Numbered from the stretch's first letter, positions 34,401-44,946 are shown. The stretch is 64,000 bases of DNA from Dermanyssus gallinae (GCA_003439945.1 QVRM01001414.1:384001-448000), one strand, 5' to 3'. The notes: generated by a model from the sequence alone, not told the origin. Made by a program: numbers and translations.

Positions 34401-36345
34401 GCTACCCCATGCTATGCTGGCTGCGTTAAAATCCCCGGTGATTACTACCCTCTTACCTGCACGTGCCCCCGCGCTCTGGGCAAGTTCCTCGAAGAATTCC
34501 TCGAATTCCTCCTCCTCCCTGTTGGGAGAGAAGTAGCAGCTATAGATGACCCCTACCCGGTCAATCTCCAGCCAGGAGAACCCCCTCCCCGACCCCCCGC
34601 CCCTAATCGCGAGGTTTCTCTCGGAACCCGTCCACCAGATTGCGGTATCCGCCTCTGCGTCAGATACCCAGTCTGCCTTCCGCTTGGTGATCGCTATGTT
34701 TGGCTCGGAAAGCAGGCAGAGGCCTATAGACTCTCTGCGTACTATCTCATCGAGCATGTCATGCGCCGCCCTGCAGCGGTTAAGGTTTACCTGAAGTATC
34801 TTTAACATTGGTCGGATAAAGGGCCCCTACCTACTAAGTTCCAATCACCCTTTCCGTCCTCTGCTGGGATAACGGTTTTCTTCTTATTTTTAGCCCCCTT
34901 GTCTTTATTCCCCTTTTTATTGCTCTTCTTGGTTATTTGGGCTTCTACTTGGGTCTCCTTGCCATCTACCTGTCCCTTGGCGACGCCCCTTCGGGCCTCC
35001 CGCCGCTGCTCGACTTGCTCCCTATAGGCCGGGCAAGACAACCTATCCTCTCGGTGCCCCTCTATTCCGCAGACCAGACACTTTGGTGTCGTTGCTTTGC
35101 AATTGGCTACCAGGTGGTCAGGTTCACCACATTTGTGGCATACCCGAGGCACCTGGCTCTCTGCTTTGCAGTCTTGGGCCTTATGGCCCGGCCTATGACA
35201 CTTGTAGCAGTTGGGGAGCCTAATCCACTCCTCAGGTCTGCACCACCTCGAGCCCAGCTTAAGGGTCTTGCGGGAGCATATGGCTCTTGCCGCCGCCGGG
35301 GACGCCGTGACCAGTGCGTACCAAACTTCAGCTCTTCCGAGCCTTGGCTCGGTAGCTGTGATCTTGGCGCCGGCCGGAAGCTGCAAGGCCTCTTGCAGTT
35401 TGCTTTCGACCTGCTCCCCGTCCAAGAGTGGGTCAATCCCCCACAGGGCGATGGTCTGCCCCTGGTTAAGCTCTCGGCAGTCGGCCTGCATCTTCGCAGA
35501 TTCCCGAATGGCCGCCGCCATTTTTTCTCCTGCGCCCTTTTCACTCTCCTCTATTCTAATTATAAGGTCACCCTCCTTACTTTTAACTACCCCCCTAACC
35601 GTTATCCCGGCGCCTTCTTGCTGCCTGACTTGTTCTCTAACACCCCGGAGAGTGTCGGCGAAGGTTTTTCCCTCTTCGACCTTAACCCTGAGGGTGCTCC
35701 TTGCTCCCTGCTCCGCCCGGGTGGTAGTCTCCGGTTTGGCTCCGGTCTTCCTTGTTTGTCTCGAACAAACCTCTAGGAGGCCACTGCCGTCGCCGGTCTT
35801 ACGGCAGCAGATTTCCAGAGCCTGTAGAAGCGTCTGTGTACGGCGCTCCCTTGTGACGTGCATCAACGGGGGTTTCTCCCCGCCAGCCAGCCCCAGCGCT
35901 TTTCCCACGACAGCTTGGAGCACCCTCAGGGTCGTGGTCCCTAGTTCTTCTTCCGGGTTTATCACTCCCACTACCAAGTACCGTTGAGAGGCCGCTTGGT
36001 TTCCTGAACCCTCTAAGAATTCGACGGCGTCGCTATTTTTAAGAACAGCAGCCGTCCCTGCGCTCATGTCAGCCACCGCTGCTAGCGTGGGAAACTGTGC
36101 CGCCAGTCCCTCTATTAAACCCTTATCCGAATCTGACCCTTTAGTGATAACCGCTACCCTAACCTCCCTCTGAGTGGTGAGGGCGTCAGTGGTGACCTTT
36201 AAGTGTTTAATCACCCTCTCAGGCCAGTGTCCCTTGACGGCTCTCACCAGCTCTTCCGGAGTGCTTGCCCTTTCTATACTATTTTCTATCTCCGTGGCCT
36301 CTGTTTCTAGTTCCAGCTCCTTGGCCCTATCTTTATCTATCTTTA
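31431..36345 (-). mobile_element. R1-clade LINE with 13-bp target-site duplication
   Basis: A 4.9-kb element on the minus strand: ORF1 with CCHC knuckles, then ORF2 with endonuclease and RT, then a 3' untranslated region and an A/TAAA-rich tail (plus strand 31431-31450). It is inserted in an older LINE relic, whose intact counterpart at 44.56 kb provides the empty site. The 5' end is slightly truncated. It is the best-preserved R1 copy here. Confidence 0.9.
31657..34808 (-). pseudogene. R1-clade LINE ORF2: APE endonuclease plus RT, two frameshifts
   Basis: The ATG at 34808 overlaps the ORF1 stop (ATGTTAA). 34808-33888 encodes the endonuclease (ILQVNLNRC, LSEPN, TGDFNAA, FIDLTMV, MSDHRYI). 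A frameshift near 33880 leads into 33866-32400 with the RT (GKAPGLDGIPPE, QYGFRKGRSALGA, LDVKNAFN, GVPQGSILGPELWN, YADDLALM). A second frameshift near 32465 leads into 32436-31657, with the C-terminal Cys/His motif (CVLC...H...C). The first D of the APGPDG motif is preceded by L here instead of P. Two small indels are enough to explain the breaks, so decay is recent. Confidence 0.88.
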
Positions 36346-36358
36346 TCAACATGACCAA
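34802..36358 (-). CDS. R1-clade LINE ORF1 (gag-like), open, start codon from flanking DNA
   Basis: 518 codons without a stop. The order is a charged N-terminal region, a central domain (GDLIIRIEES, ALWGIDPLLDGEQVE) and three CCHC knuckles near residues 390-445 (CYKCHRPGH, CHKCGEPDH, CLVCGIEGH with the longer last spacing). A lysine-rich tail follows. The protein would coat the element RNA. The first codons (MVML) come from the target-site duplication and not from the element, so the true N-terminus is missing. The ORF1 stop overlaps the ORF2 start, suggesting termination-reinitiation coupling as proposed for R1-type elements. Confidence 0.88.
   Translation of the reverse strand: MVMLIKIDKDRAKELELETEATEIENSIERASTPEELVRAVKGHWPERVIKHLKVTTDALTTQREVRVAVITKGSDSDKGLIEGLAAQFPTLAAVADMSAGTAAVLKNSDAVEFLEGSGNQAASQRYLVVGVINPEEELGTTTLRVLQAVVGKALGLAGGEKPPLMHVTRERRTQTLLQALEICCRKTGDGSGLLEVCSRQTRKTGAKPETTTRAEQGARSTLRVKVEEGKTFADTLRGVREQVRQQEGAGITVRGVVKSKEGDLIIRIEESEKGAGEKMAAAIRESAKMQADCRELNQGQTIALWGIDPLLDGEQVESKLQEALQLPAGAKITATEPRLGRAEVWYALVTASPAAARAICSRKTLKLGSRWCRPEEWIRLPNCYKCHRPGHKAQDCKAESQVPRVCHKCGEPDHLVANCKATTPKCLVCGIEGHREDRLSCPAYREQVEQRREARRGVAKGQVDGKETQVEAQITKKSNKKGNKDKGAKNKKKTVIPAEDGKGDWNLVGRGPLSDQC
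36346..36358. repeat. Target-site duplication, right copy, of the R1 LINE
   Basis: TCAACATGACCAA, identical to 31418-31430. Confidence 0.85.
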
Positions 36359-36875
36359 CCTAAACCGCTTGTATTCTTCCAGATCTGAATAGGACTAAAA
36401 CCAATCCACTGTTATGAGCACACATCCCAAACACTCTAACATTTGACGGCAGAACAACACTTTAACATTTGACGGAATGGGAATATTAGTAGCTCTACAG
36501 CCCCAGTCCGCCTTCGTATTTTAAAAAACCGATTGAACTTTGAATGCACTGACTTCATCCAATCTGAACGATGCTTGATTTGGCTGCGAGATTAACGCTA
36601 ACTCTGCCCTTAAATCCGTCTGGATTTCAAGGACGGCCGCGGCGCTTCAACCAGTGGTTGTAAAATGCCTGTTAAGCTCGTCGGCAGTACTCTGCTGATT
36701 CTGGAGTTGCTATCCGCGGTCAAGGTAAAGCGCCGATGGTATAGCGCGGTAGCTACCTATCCTCTGCTTATCTCCTATGCATATGCCTTGTCCTCCAATT
36801 TTCTACCGCCTCGGGGATTTGGTGTCAAAGTTTGCGCCTATCCAATCCTCTGTTGTACCTTTACCGGACTGGTGG
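36359..36875 (+). other. LINE relic continuation and gene E upstream region
   Basis: To about 36500 it continues the older LINE relic ('CACATCCCAAACACTCTAAC', shared with 44640). The rest, with 'CTATCCGCGGTCAAGGTAA' and 'ACCGCCTCGGGGATT', matches the region before gene F (44758-44900). No gene seen. Confidence 0.6.
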
Positions 36876-36890
36876 TACATAAAGCCGGAT
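36876..36890 (+). promoter_or_regulatory. TATA-like core promoter of gene E
   Basis: TACATAAAGCCGGAT, matching the promoter block of the other units, with CATAAA in place of TATAAA. Confidence 0.5.
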
Positions 36891-36909
36891 ACCACCAACA
36901 GCAACAGTC

Positions 36910-37043
36910 GATTGGCCTGCTAGCGTGTCTGAATGTCTGCGCGTGTCATTTGAGCTTTTGACTGGTTGCGCCACGCTTGTGCTATTATCCAATTTTGTTT
37001 AGTGCGTTAAGTCTGCAGAGCACGCGGCGACTCCTGCCGTGTG
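36910..37043 (+). other. Probable noncoding 5' exon of gene E
   Basis: It ends at CCGTGTG|GTAAGTGGTC, the same donor as gene B at 7406. The left end is estimated from the TATA distance. Confidence 0.45.
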
Positions 37044-37711
37044 GTAAGTGGTCAAATATGACAAAGAAAGGGAAATCCCATCCCCAATAATGGAATTCCT
37101 GCTTTGCGTCTCTCTGACCCGCATTTAAACGGCGGTTATTAGCTTTCTGCCGCACTTTCTGGGACGGTGGACCGCCAGCTGTGGTAATTTATATAGATGC
37201 CACTTTCCTGCCTGCTTCTAATTGTTGCCAAAGTAAGACACTTCGCGGCAGCCTAGCTGCTCAATGTCAATAGTATCACTATGATAATTAAACTGATTAT
37301 ATCTGTGGTAGCTGTTACTGCTACCACAACACTTTGAAACGCTTACTATTCTTGCTGCAACAAAGACTATAACTAGTTCAATGAGGTATCGCCGAGCGTA
37401 CCTGGACTGTCTACCTCTCAGTGTCTGCCAGCAGTCGGTACCGGCCGTATAAAACAAGCATTTCAGCTTCTGACTAGTTCCAACGGCTAGTGGCGATGTG
37501 TTTTACCCTATACAGCCGCCGTTCTGAGTTGTACAGAGTTGGGCGTAATATGGCTCGCCTTCTAAGAAGGCACAGCTAAAAGAAGGTCTGTTCAATCGCC
37601 TATCTGATGCGGTGATTTCGCCGGTTGTTTTCGCGGTTGGCTGTTGAATTGCTACCATTAATACGGCTGCTTGTTTCACTCTACACTGTGACTGGACTGG
37701 CAAATCGGACA

Positions 37712-38006
37712 ATGGTCAGCACAATCGGCCACGTATCATGTTTGTTAGCTGTTCTGCTAATTTCAAATGCAAAAGGTCTACTAATGCGCACCGGCAAGGA
37801 ACGCTCGCCTGCAAAATCTGGTCCGGCGAAGTTGGCCGCACAGAACTCGAAGTACAACACCGCGCAGTTCAGTGCCTGCAGGCCGACGAGACCGCTCAAC
37901 CCTGTTGAGCTTGTAAAGGCGCGCAAGTACGCCACGGAGGTCTTCAGAAAGTGTGGCTCAAAAATGATTATCCACTTTGCGACCAAGTTTTCGTTCCCTG
38001 CGTATG
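37712..38006 (+). CDS. Gene E, coding exon 1: secreted-protein family, second subgroup
   Basis: Joined to 39235-39560 this gives about 206 residues. It begins MVSTIGHVSCLLAVLLISNA, a signal-peptide-like leader, then a basic region, the YSAC-position cysteine (FSAC), LNPVELVKARKYATEVF and RKCG, with donor G|GTGAGT. Exon 1 is very close to D; exon 2 falls with F in a second subgroup (LTIRN.GR.RTF..SQ instead of FIIRSQGRKH). All four mature cysteines are kept. Function unknown. Confidence 0.82.
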
Positions 38007-38813
38007 GTGAGTCTACGTGCACCAGGTGTTATTGAACCGACTACGAATATGATGCTCATGCATTGCTGCCTCAGGGCAGTTAACACATTACACCACTACA
38101 AGGTTCACGCCGCTGCTGCTGCTGCTCAGGACTTTGCCAAAAATGCTCTTCAGTTGCCATCGTGCGCGCGTAGATAGCGGAGCAATGGATTAATGTGCAG
38201 TTATGCTAGCAGAAAACAAGAAGAGGAAGAAGAATGTTTAAAGAGTCGTCTACGCCCGTAGGTAATAAATGGCACGCATAGTAGCCAGCGCACTACATGC
38301 AACAGTCGGGTATAGAATGCAATTTGCAGCTCTTAAAGGTTTGATGTCCACCGTTCACCGAGAAATGAAACGTATGCGCAGTTAGCCTAAGCAAACGATG
38401 CCAACCAAGCATCGCTCGACACGTTTGAAGATAAGCTTTTTGCTCAGGCGTGAGTGACCAGGAACTTCATAGTGCGTTATTTCTGAAGCATCTGCTTCGT
38501 CCCTCTTTTTGTAACAGGGCGAATTTTCTCCTGGGCAGCAGTTGAGCACCTATTGCATGACAATAAAGTCAGACAATAGTTAACGGCTTCTCGCGTCTTG
38601 ATCGTGCGCGATTAAACTGCGTTCGTACAAACGTCAGTGGAAATTAACCGAAATGAACCCCTATAAGCATGCCTTGTTGTGAGGTTAAATGGAAAACTCT
38701 GTTATTCAATTGCATGATAACTTTCACAACGATTGCAGACGCTAACGCGCTTGCCCAGGCATCCCGTCACATGGTCCGAGATAATTATTATCAATCATTC
38801 TTCATCGACTCCG

Positions 38814-38868
38814 ATATATATATATATAAACAAAAATATATATATATATATATATCTATATATATACA

Positions 38869-38938
<70 letters not shown>

Positions 38939-38985
38939 TATATATATATATATATACATATATATACATGCATATATATATATGT
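38814..38985. repeat. (TA)n tract in intron 2 of gene E, left border of LINE fragment
   Basis: About 170 bp of TA repeats with scattered CA/GCA interruptions. Confidence 0.9.
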
Positions 38986-39140
38986 GACAAAGTATACAAT
39001 TGTGGTGTAAGAACATGTGCACAACCCGCTCGGGGCAAAACTCAAGGTGTTAGGTCCAGGCTTGGGCTGGTCCACCTAGCCAGGGTACCTCTCACCGAAG
39101 CGGCATTCCCCCTCTGAACGTCTAATGAGAGACGTTGTAG

Positions 39141-39146
<6 letters not shown>
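38986..39146 (-). mobile_element. Restriction-like-endonuclease LINE, 160-bp 3' stub inside (TA)n
   Basis: On the minus strand it reads the last codons ([20 protein letters not shown], in frame) and the 3' untranslated block 'GGTCCAGGCTTGGGCTGG', nearly identical to the 3' end of the copy at 27.4 kb. Both ends abut (TA)n. It is a severely 5'-truncated insertion in intron 2 of gene E. Confidence 0.85.

Positions 39147-39200
<54 letters not shown>
39147..39200. repeat. (TA)n tract, right border of LINE stub
   Basis: About 27 TA units directly before the branch/acceptor region of gene E exon 2. Confidence 0.9.
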
Positions 39201-39204
<4 letters not shown>

Positions 39205-39234
39205 TCTAAATGGCCGGTATCACTTCAATTGCAG

Positions 39235-39560
39235 GTATTACCTTTTTAGCGAAGTATATGTGCACAATTGTGACGGCAGGGTTTGCTTATCTGGCTGGCG
39301 ACGGTAGCGTAATTGCGCAGCGGAACACGACAACAGCCCAGGTTTACCACCTCTCGGACCTGTTTGTGCGGTTCTTCTCTAAAAACCAAAACATTTTGAC
39401 TATCCGAAACCGGGGCCGAGAACGAACATTCATGAGCAGCCAACTTGCGGAGTTCATAAGCGTTGCCGTTCGCTGTGCATTTAGCGGTCACATGCTGTCA
39501 CCACGAGACGCGGACTTCGTCAAACATGCCATCGAGTACTATACATTTATCCTACTATAG
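39235..39560 (+). CDS. Gene E, coding exon 2
   Basis: Acceptor TTGCAG; 326 bp; starts ITFLAKYMC and ends YYTFILL before TAG. Retains both cysteines and an NTT sequon; the second sequon (NLS in B and D) is lost (HLSD). The (TA)n tract and LINE stub lie only about 35 bp upstream of the acceptor. Confidence 0.82.
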
Positions 39561-39617
39561 AAGGCTGAATTTATAGTGCTGTAGCACTAAGTGTAAAACT
39601 TATATATATATATATAT

Positions 39618-39953
39618 GGCTTTCGTTGGCTTTCGAGACTATGCGAACTGCAGACCCCCTTACGCTCAAACTGATTCAACGCGTAGGCAGAAGCCTTAAT
39701 CTTTCGACAGGAGACTCGAGAGCATCCGAATTCTTGCGTCAGAGGCTGTCGCTCGACATTCAACGAGGAAATGCAGCGTCTGTTCGGGGCACATTGTTGA
39801 ACTGAGCTAACCCTGGGTTAGAAAACCCGTAATCACACGTTCGCGTAGAGAGAATTGTCTACTCCAAAGTGCTTACATAGCAAAGTTATATAAATAACCT
39901 ACTTAATACTTAATAATAGTAGCCTACTTAAGTATGTGAATGTATGCAGTTCC

Positions 39954-39956
<3 letters not shown>
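39618..39956 (+). mobile_element. Restriction-like-endonuclease LINE, 3' fragment after gene E, inside (TA)n
   Basis: Plus strand: it begins in frame at AFETM, continues LIQRVGRSLNLSTGDSRASE and ends [14 protein letters not shown], stop, then about 150 bp of 3' untranslated sequence. Borders are (TA)n at 39600-39617 and 39957-39989. The host sequence on either side matches the empty (TA)n site after gene F (47386-47440). Confidence 0.85.

Positions 39957-39989
<33 letters not shown>
39957..39989. repeat. (TA)n tract, right border of LINE fragment
   Basis: About 16 TA units, followed by the conserved 3' block ('GCGGTGCGTTAAGCGACTAA'). Confidence 0.9.
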
Positions 39990-39993
<4 letters not shown>

Positions 39994-40615
39994 CGGTGCG
40001 TTAAGCGACTAACGCATCGTTGGTTGAAATGGACGTTGTAATGCAAATCATGAACAACAGACCGGCTATCGTAAGATCGAGTGCCGTCAGTCCTACACTA
40101 ATATGTCGCCAATGTATACTTCTCGCCATGACAACATCAAGCATGACGATAAGAACACTAATGCCAATTGCTGACTGATTTGAATAGATCAGTGGGCTAC
40201 TGAGACCCAGAAAGAAGTATATTTGACTGTTGTGTACCGCTTACATCTTTGTGAATAAATTGGTATTCAAAACGGAGTTTGCTAAATGGATTTATTTTTG
40301 TTTATTCATTATCACACTTGCAAGATGTACAAGTATCTGTTTCACTAACTAATTTGCCTACATGTGACCTGATCAGCTTAGATAGTACAGCTTGATCAAT
40401 TACGTCAGCAGAGGCGGGGCGCTACCTTTTGCAAGCTGCGTTGCAATATGTACAGACGGACGTGAGCATCGATGCATGGAAGCCTCTCATCATAGAAGTC
40501 ATGCACCACATTGAGTATATAAGCATAGATATAATATGCATATAGGTATCACATTAACCGACCCCCTGTTTATATCTATCCCGAATAAAGCATTTCTGTC
40601 ATATGCAATATAGTC
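39990..40615 (+). other. Conserved 3' block of gene E and unassigned sequence
   Basis: The first 100 bp match the 3' flanks of other units. From about 40100 it matches the region after gene F in part (compare 47750-47900, 'GATGACTGATTTGA'). No gene seen. Confidence 0.5.
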
Positions 40616-41150
40616 ATTTTTTTTTTCAATTTCAATTCTCAATTCAAACATGGTTTATTTACGGAACTGCATACATTCACATGCTTAAGTTCTCGTTATG
40701 AAGAGTAGTACAAGGGTTTGGGGATAAGTTAATACCTATATATGATTGGCGATACTGACACACAAAGTAAAGGAGCACACTGAGCTATAACTTGATGGAC
40801 AATATAACTCGAAATGACAACTAAAACTGAACAATTAGACCATCGCCCTAAGCAAGTCCCCTTTTTTAGTCATGCATTCCTATTTAAAAGCCACATTTTG
40901 ACGTCTCGGGTAAAATAGGTCAAGGACTTCGAGTGACGGATTTTATAAGGAATACTTTCCCACACGAGATTGGATGCTAGATATTTTCTGTACGCAAGGT
41001 ATCACAAAAGTGGTGGCCCGTCGCGAGATTTTCCGCCGCTGAGGGACTAGAGGAAAGGCAACCTCAGCAGGTACTAAACTACGACAGATCTTAGAGCCGA
41101 AAGTAGCTACTTAAAGACGATACAGCGAATCGATGGATAGGATCCTATAG
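40616..41150 (-). pseudogene. Decayed LINE 3' relic, minus strand
   Basis: A T run (40618-40627) and 'TTTATTTACGGAACTGCAT' match the 3' tail of the relic at 24.49 kb. Scattered RT-like residues are possible, but stops are dense. Called by similarity of the tail only. Confidence 0.45.
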
Positions 41151-41152
41151 TC

Positions 41153-41155
<3 letters not shown>

Positions 41156-41199
<44 letters not shown>
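41156..41199. repeat. (TA)n microsatellite
   Basis: About 21 TA units. Confidence 0.9.
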
Positions 41200-41202
<3 letters not shown>

Positions 41203-42429
41203 TTTTTTTCTAACAGATTGCCTACGTCTCATTTTAAATATAGCCCTCAGAGCATCGTTTTACATTACCTGAGCCTGATGCAGAACGTGACCATAACCAC
41301 CTTCCCACAGGAGATTGCCGTAAGTGTACCGTACAAGTTACCGTCACAAACAGCGTTTTGTAGATCAATATCGCAAGGCCGATATAACTGCATAGTACAA
41401 TAAAAATGTATACCGTTTCTCATACAATAACATAAGAAAAAATGCATTCTATTTTCGCTCCACAAGTACTAAGATAGATTGGAAGTAAAAAAATGTTAAA
41501 TATTCGTGTCAAGTCACCCATCGAGCAGATTTTTTTATTAGTCCAAGGCGGTCTTGAAGGATTTTTTAGAAGGGCTTGACATTCAATTCCAGGATTGTTG
41601 TGTTGTTAATTTTCCAGTTAATGTTGTTATTGCTGCTACAGTTGTCATGATGTTGTTGTGGTACTTGTTTTGTTACTATGATTTACACACATTTAGCGTT
41701 CAACTGATCTAGTTACACACATTTAGCGTTCAACTGAAATAGTTACACACATTTAGCGTTCAACTGATCAGATAGTTAATTAATCGAAATAAATTCGAGG
41801 CTGCTTTACTTTAACCCTGTATAATCTCAGGGAATAACCTTGTTGTAATGCAACAGCTAGCAATATACTTATTTATTACAAACTGCTACGCTAGTAGTGT
41901 ATGTCGTATATCAGCTTATTAATCAAAACCGATTTCGCTTTAATCTGCGCAAAAATTAGATTTACTAAACTGCATATTCAACTTCTCGCAAACTTTGTTA
42001 CAATAATTACAGACAAATGTGGGCGTTGGTGCTTGGAAGCCTGTCACGATGAAAATTATGCACCACGTTGAGTATATATACATAGGTACCGACCTCTACC
42101 CCAAAACTCAATTTGTAGGATATGAATTGCTTGCGCTACTCTACAGAATTGTTGTTGCATTTAATGTAGCTTTTAAGCATCCTGTCCCAGGTCATCAAGT
42201 ACATAATAAACACATACCTTGTTATAGCAGATATTAATTTGGACTTTAAGAACGTATACATAAATTGACAACTATCTTTTCGTTCTCTATTTCTGCAAGT
42301 AAAGCTGACAGGCGAACCGCGGTATATTTAGTTTGTCAGATCCGCAAGCAGAACTGAAGCGAATCAAGCCATCTCCTACAACCGAATTTGAATCAAGGAT
42401 GTGAAGAAAAAAGGTTAGGCGATTTTCAA
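41200..42429. other. Duplicated intergenic block downstream of gene E
   Basis: 41490-41600 matches 48150-48265 after gene F; 41620-42420 matches 26200-26860 after gene D. No gene seen. Confidence 0.55.
41684..41770. repeat. Three tandem copies of a 30-bp unit
   Basis: Unit contains TTACACACATTTAGCGTTCA followed by ACTGA. The equivalent block after gene D (about 26300) has one copy, so this is a local triplication. Confidence 0.85.
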
Positions 42430-43300
42430 GAAGCCGAAAATGGAGGAACAACGAGTCTGCATCACGTTCTGCGTTAAAAACTAAATCATATGTTTATGGG
42501 TGTTTATATGTGAAAACTGTTTATGGTAGTCACGCAGTATTCCGAAACACTGTGTATATGTGGTACCGTCAATTTTGCAACGGATGCGAAGAGACCAAAG
42601 ATGGCTCTCGCTCGAGAAGCCCTTCGACGCCAATAACAGAAGAAAACGTTAAAAGAGTATGACAATCAGGGAGATATCTCAGAAATGTAGGATACATTTT
42701 GGGTCAGTTGTAACAGTTTTGACCAACATTTTATGCGCCCGAAGACTGGTAGCGAAGCTCTTTCTAAAAATGTTGTTTTTTCAGAAAATGAACGCCCGTC
42801 GGGAATAGTCCGAATTCAATCTTCAGGCGGTTGCCGAAGCGCCTGAATTGCGTTAGAGAGTGATTATAGGAAAGCATTCATGGGTAAATGGTTATGACGT
42901 TCTACAGTCAATAAGGAATACTGCCGCGACATTTTGATAAGGTTACGCGAGAACGTTCGAAGAAAGAGGACCTTACCCTGGGCAAACAACTCTTGGAACC
43001 TCTGTCACGATACTGGCGCACGCATCGTTACCGAATTCGTTTTATGTGATGAAAATATCGATTTCTATATTTACCCAACCTCCTCATTCGCCGGATCTGG
43101 TTCCGGGCAACTTTTCCGTTCACGAGTAAAAATTATTAGAAAAGACAACGTTTCAAGAGTATAGCAAAAAATCACCAACCCAGCTCGATACCGAAAGACG
43201 CGTTTAAAAAATGTTTCGAAGAATGGAAATGAAGCTCGCAAAAGTGCATACCAGCAGGCTGGAGCTATTTTGAAGAAAATAAAAACACTTGGAAGATGAA
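42430..43300 (+). pseudogene. Decayed mariner transposase relic, copy 2
   Basis: Readable pieces in order: MEEQRVCITFCVKN near 42439, HAVFRNTVYMWYRQF-like sequence, MTIREISQKCRIHFGSVV, then DILIRLRENVRRKRTLPWAN and NNSW.L.HD, and near the end AFKKCFEEWK...CI. This is the mariner order from DNA-binding domain to C-terminus. Multiple stops and frameshifts. It is a longer version of 26860-27290. Confidence 0.7.
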
Positions 43301-43469
43301 ATACACATTTAATTTTTTACAAATATGTATCATACATTTTCGATTTGCCCTCGTATATATATACAGGGGCAATAAAGGGAGGGTATATATATTTTTTTAT
43401 GTCATGTTGTGTAAATACAAACATGCAATATAAAATGAATAGGCCGCTGCCTGCACCCGACCCAACGCT

Positions 43470-43556
43470 AGGGTAATCTCTCTCTGTAAGACATTCTTAG
43501 GGTAATCTCTCTCTGTAAGACATTCTTAGGGTAATCTCTCTCTGTAAGACATTCTT
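43470..43556. repeat. Three tandem copies of a 29-bp unit
   Basis: Unit AGGGTAATCTCTCTCTGTAA plus GACATTCTT. The equivalent place at about 30370 has one diverged copy. Confidence 0.9.
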
Positions 43557-43732
43557 CTTTATTGTGTCGTGTGCCTTGAACAGTTGCGCCACCCGAGTCA
43601 CGTATTATGTAAGGGTTTGCTTCTCCTATTTCCAAGAAAGGTATCTTTCTGCATCTGCATCCCGGACTCCTCTGGGGTGAGAAGCCTGTGGGTGAATCGC
43701 AGTGCTTAAGTTCTCGGGAAAAACGAGTATAT

Positions 43733-43862
43733 CAGTGTACACATTTACATCAATTTACACACATTGTTCACACATTTGCACCAATTTACACACATTGTTC
43801 ACACATTTGCACCAACGTGCACACACTGTTCACACATAAGCACGCATTTGCACCAAAGCACA
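43733..43862. repeat. Minisatellite of CACACATTTGCACCAA-like units
   Basis: At least four imperfect units built from 'TTTACACACATTGTTCACAC' and 'ATTTGCACCAA'. Same location in the relic as 30838-30965. Confidence 0.8.
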
Positions 43863-44933
43863 CATTTTTGCATTTGTACGTTTATATATTTGCCTCCACA
43901 CAAAACTTGGTCACATGTTGTACAACTACCGCTGGGCGACTACTGTGCAAATTCCCTCACAACAAAAAAAGTAACCGAATTTTTCGAGGAATGGAGCCAC
44001 AAATAGGGAGCAGGCGGGAACTGTTAGCCATATCATGTTCATTCATAGCCTCCCCTCGCCCCCAAACAAAAATAGCATAACATAGTATCGGCAATGACTT
44101 ATAGACGAGAAGAAGACCTTCATGTGGACTACCAATTTGTCAACGTTTTCTCAACGCCGCAATAATAGACTAGTACTTAAGTGCTAGAACAGCCAGACGA
44201 CACTGCCATTTCAAGGTCTCATGCAGGTTTAGACGCAGAATGTGGCCGTCTGAGACAAACTGAGTTGTAACTCATCAAGTGTGGCCTTCTGCGCACTGGC
44301 GGTCTTCTGAGGTAGATGAAATCACACCAGATGCGTCTTGCTTGTGTTGACAACAAAAGTTTGAAGGTCTCGATAGATCGAAATAGCCTTGAGGTGTCCT
44401 CGACCTACGCTAGCGTCTTACCGCTGAGATTATTTGCCAGAATCCTTAACAGGACGCAATTCATAAAAATAACCAGGAACGCAATTCATAGAAATAACGA
44501 GAACATGTAGGGCCCAAGTATCGATCTTTGAGGTGTGCCAATATGGACTTCCTCACACGTGGATTCGACATGACCAACCTAAACCACTTGTCTTCTTCCA
44601 GATCTAGATAGGACCCGAACCAATCAATTGTTACCGGCACACATCCCAAACACTCTAACACGTGACGGAATAACAACACTCTAACATTTGACGGAATGGG
44701 ATTATTAGTAGCTCCACAGCTCCAGTCCGCCTTCGTTTTTTTGTATAAAAACCAAGTGCTATCCGCGGTCAAGGTAATGCGTCGATGGTATAGCGCTGTA
44801 GCTTCTGTTGCCTCCTATTTTCCTGCATATCTCCTATGCATATCTCTTGTCCTCCCATCTTCTACCGCCTCGGGGATTCGATGTCACAGTTTGTACCTAT
44901 CCAATCCTTGTACCGTTATCGGATTGACGGGTA

Positions 44934-44946
44934 TATAAAGCCGGAT
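44934..44946 (+). promoter_or_regulatory. TATA-like core promoter of gene F
   Basis: TATAAAGCCGGAT, as in gene B. The 5' exon donor is not recognisable downstream: the expected GTAAGTGGTC is replaced around 45000-45015. Confidence 0.55.

Larger units (their letters stand above)
43380..44780 (-). pseudogene. Decayed LINE (CR1/Jockey-like) relic upstream of gene F
   Basis: Minus strand 44772-44461 contains an RT-like segment (IDWFGSYL, then LGPTCS and a hydrophobic stretch), resembling the W...YL / GS.LGP..F region of Jockey/CR1 RTs. It is the undisturbed counterpart of the relic at 30310-31417 plus 36359-36500, including the site where the R1 LINE inserted there. Confidence 0.6.

Noticed and set aside
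32165..35987. Long plus-strand frames across 32.1-36.0 kb
   Set aside because: They are antisense shadows of the R1 LINE ORF1 and ORF2 on the minus strand.
41684..41770. CRISPR-like short repeats (also 43470-43556)
   Set aside because: Only three head-to-tail copies without unique spacers, in a eukaryotic genome.
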